Assembly (NCBI RefSeq): GCF_040954645.1
Contig: NC_092806.1
Coordinates: forward strand, 5,146,001 to 5,210,000
Direction of reading: 5' to 3'
DNA: 64,000 nucleotides
Source of the DNA: Diabrotica undecimpunctata
Lineage: Eukaryota; Arthropoda; Insecta; Coleoptera; Chrysomelidae
Positions 63,086 to 64,000 of the stretch are shown here, one piece after another. A model generated the notes under the pieces. It was not told the origin of the DNA, searched no databases, and saw only the letters and a program-made list of their open reading frames with translations. The translations under genes were made by a program, and so were the position numbers. Within the stretch, counting starts at the first letter, position 1. Every line of letters begins with the position of its first letter.

Positions 63086-64000
63086 TACACTGCCGGCAAA
63101 AAGCCGGCAAAAAAAATTAACATTGCCAAATAAGTCACTAAATTCGAAGAAAAATTGCATGCGTTCTATCTGCGCATTTGAGGGGAGAGGGGATAACGTA
63201 CTTGCTACGACGGCTGTCTGTAGTTTACTGACAGCTTCGCTTAGTTTCTTTAGTTAGTTTAGTCCACGTGTTTGTACTGTACAGAGTTGGCTTTGTGCGA
63301 GTGGTCAGTGTTAAAATTCCTTTTATTTACTCAGTAAAGTTTGGGATCGTTAAATTCTAAATTGAAGTGAAAAATATTGGTCGAAAGAAACTCACACAAC
63401 AGGAGAAAGTTCGTGCTTTAACGTTACTTGAGAAAGGGTACTCTATAATTACCGTAGCACGTGATATTGGTGTTTCGAGAGAGTCAATTTGTCAATTGAA
63501 ACGGCCGGCTGCATCGTTGCCTTCAGGGATTGTTCCAAAAAGAAAACCTGGTAAAAAAACATCATCTAGGACTGACACCACCATTAGGCGTTGAAGTAAT
63601 GTTGAACCCTTCCATAACTGCCACAGAACTCAAAAATAAACATCCTGATCTCCTTCAGAAGGTTTCAACAAGAATGATTCGTCACCGACTTCAGAAAGAT
63701 CTAGCATTACCAAGTCGACGCGCGACGTGCTGCAAAGAAGCCCTTACTTACAAAAGCAATAAAGATTGATTTTTGTAAAAGGTATTAGCATTTTACACCT
63801 GAACACTGGAAAAAGTCATGTTCAGTGACGAAAGTACGTTCAGATTAGTAAGAGGAAGCTCCAAATTTGTTCGTCGTCCACACACCGCGTCAATGTACGA
63901 TTTAAAGTTAAAACCATCAAACAATCTGAAAGTGTAATGGCATGGGATGCGTTTAGTGGAAATCAAGGAAAGGCAGGGCTGTATTTCTTGCCAAAGAATG
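63086..64000 (+). mobile_element. Tc1-like transposon, right part beyond the window
   Basis: A terminal-repeat-like start tacactgccggcaaaaagcc follows TA at 63084-63085, fitting Tc1-type insertion. The transposase pseudogene starts at about 63370. The window ends inside it, so the 3' half and right repeat are not seen. Confidence 0.75.
63370..64000 (+). pseudogene. Tc1-like transposase, 5' part, frameshifted and cut by the window end
   Basis: The N-terminal helix-turn-helix reads GRKKLTQQEKVRALTLLEKG, YSIITVARDIGVSRESICQL. The GRPK-like linker follows (PKRKPGKKTSS). After a frameshift near 63580 the second helix-turn-helix region reads NPSITATELKNKHPDLLQKV, STRMIRHRLQKDLALPSRRA. A stop at 63767 and a further shift precede EHWKKVMFSDESTFRLVRGS (first catalytic Asp) and FVRRP. 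A last shift near 63890 gives VRFKVKTIKQSESVMAWDAF and GLYFLPKN to the edge. No clear ATG begins the ORF: the codon at the natural start (63367) is GTG, so the initiator is probably mutated. The second Asp and Glu lie outside the window. Confidence 0.85.

Noticed and set aside
1..64000. CRISPR arrays, bacterial operons, tRNA or rRNA genes
   Set aside because: I saw no regularly spaced direct repeats with spacers, no gene clusters with ribosome-binding sites, and no cloverleaf or rRNA-like sequence. The content is that of an insect nuclear genome.

Overview
The window looks like a piece of a large, AT-rich, transposon-filled insect nuclear genome, possibly a beetle. The evidence is the mix of element families: RTE/BovB-like LINEs, jockey-like LINEs, Penelope-like elements, piggyBac, hAT, Tc1/mariner, a Crypton-type tyrosine recombinase and a DUF7869-type pseudogene. 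There are GT-AG introns in two transposase genes and no bacterial-type operons, rRNA or tRNA. The species is inference. Almost every recognisable coding stretch is a mobile element and most are broken. The only candidate host coding sequence is a short terminal exon near 58.3 kb, whose gene I cannot name.

Layout. 0-1.9 kb: mariner-like element with a DUF4817-type N terminus. 3.9-5.7 kb: fragment of a wide-spaced DDE transposon, then a decayed LINE. 6.65-10.2 kb: full-length RTE/BovB-like LINE with an intact 974-residue ORF and an 11-bp target-site duplication (TSD). 10.8-16.6 kb: several LINE relics, one a TSD-flanked RTE copy. 17.5-20.7 kb: DUF7869-type pseudogene split by a mariner with inverted repeats of about 315 bp. 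21.5-23.6 kb: mariner relic, (TA)n tract and a reverse-strand RTE copy. 24.5-29.9 kb: 5.4-kb piggyBac element bounded by TTAA, containing a hAT element with 8-bp TSD and a tiny RTE insertion. 30.7-36.0 kb: two LINE relics, the second split by a 2.4-kb piggyBac-like element with an ATAT duplication and palindrome-rich ends. 36.7-39.6 kb: retroelement gag relic, Penelope-like fragment and a hammerhead-ribozyme-like motif. 40.8-44.2 kb: LINE relic, foldback element, Crypton-like recombinase and a 140-bp palindrome. 46.3-49.7 kb: LINEs nested in LINEs. 51.2-53.0 kb: MITE-like repeat and a nearly complete wide-spaced DDE transposase. 53.6-56.0 kb: complete but mutated hAT element. 56.6-61.0 kb: two Penelope-like elements, the terminal exon and a LINE scrap. 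63.1 kb to the end: start of a Tc1-like element cut by the window edge.

The nesting gives a relative chronology. Five host/insert pairs can be read, and four are supported by coding sequence or a related copy running through the empty site: mariner into DUF7869, hAT into piggyBac, piggyBac-like into LINE, and LINE into jockey-like LINE. Five LINE insertions carry TSDs of 11-12 bp. No gene set here appears to work together as a host pathway. The interest lies in element architecture: candidate self-cleaving ribozyme motifs, palindromic subterminal arrays, unusual target sites and unusual DDE spacing.
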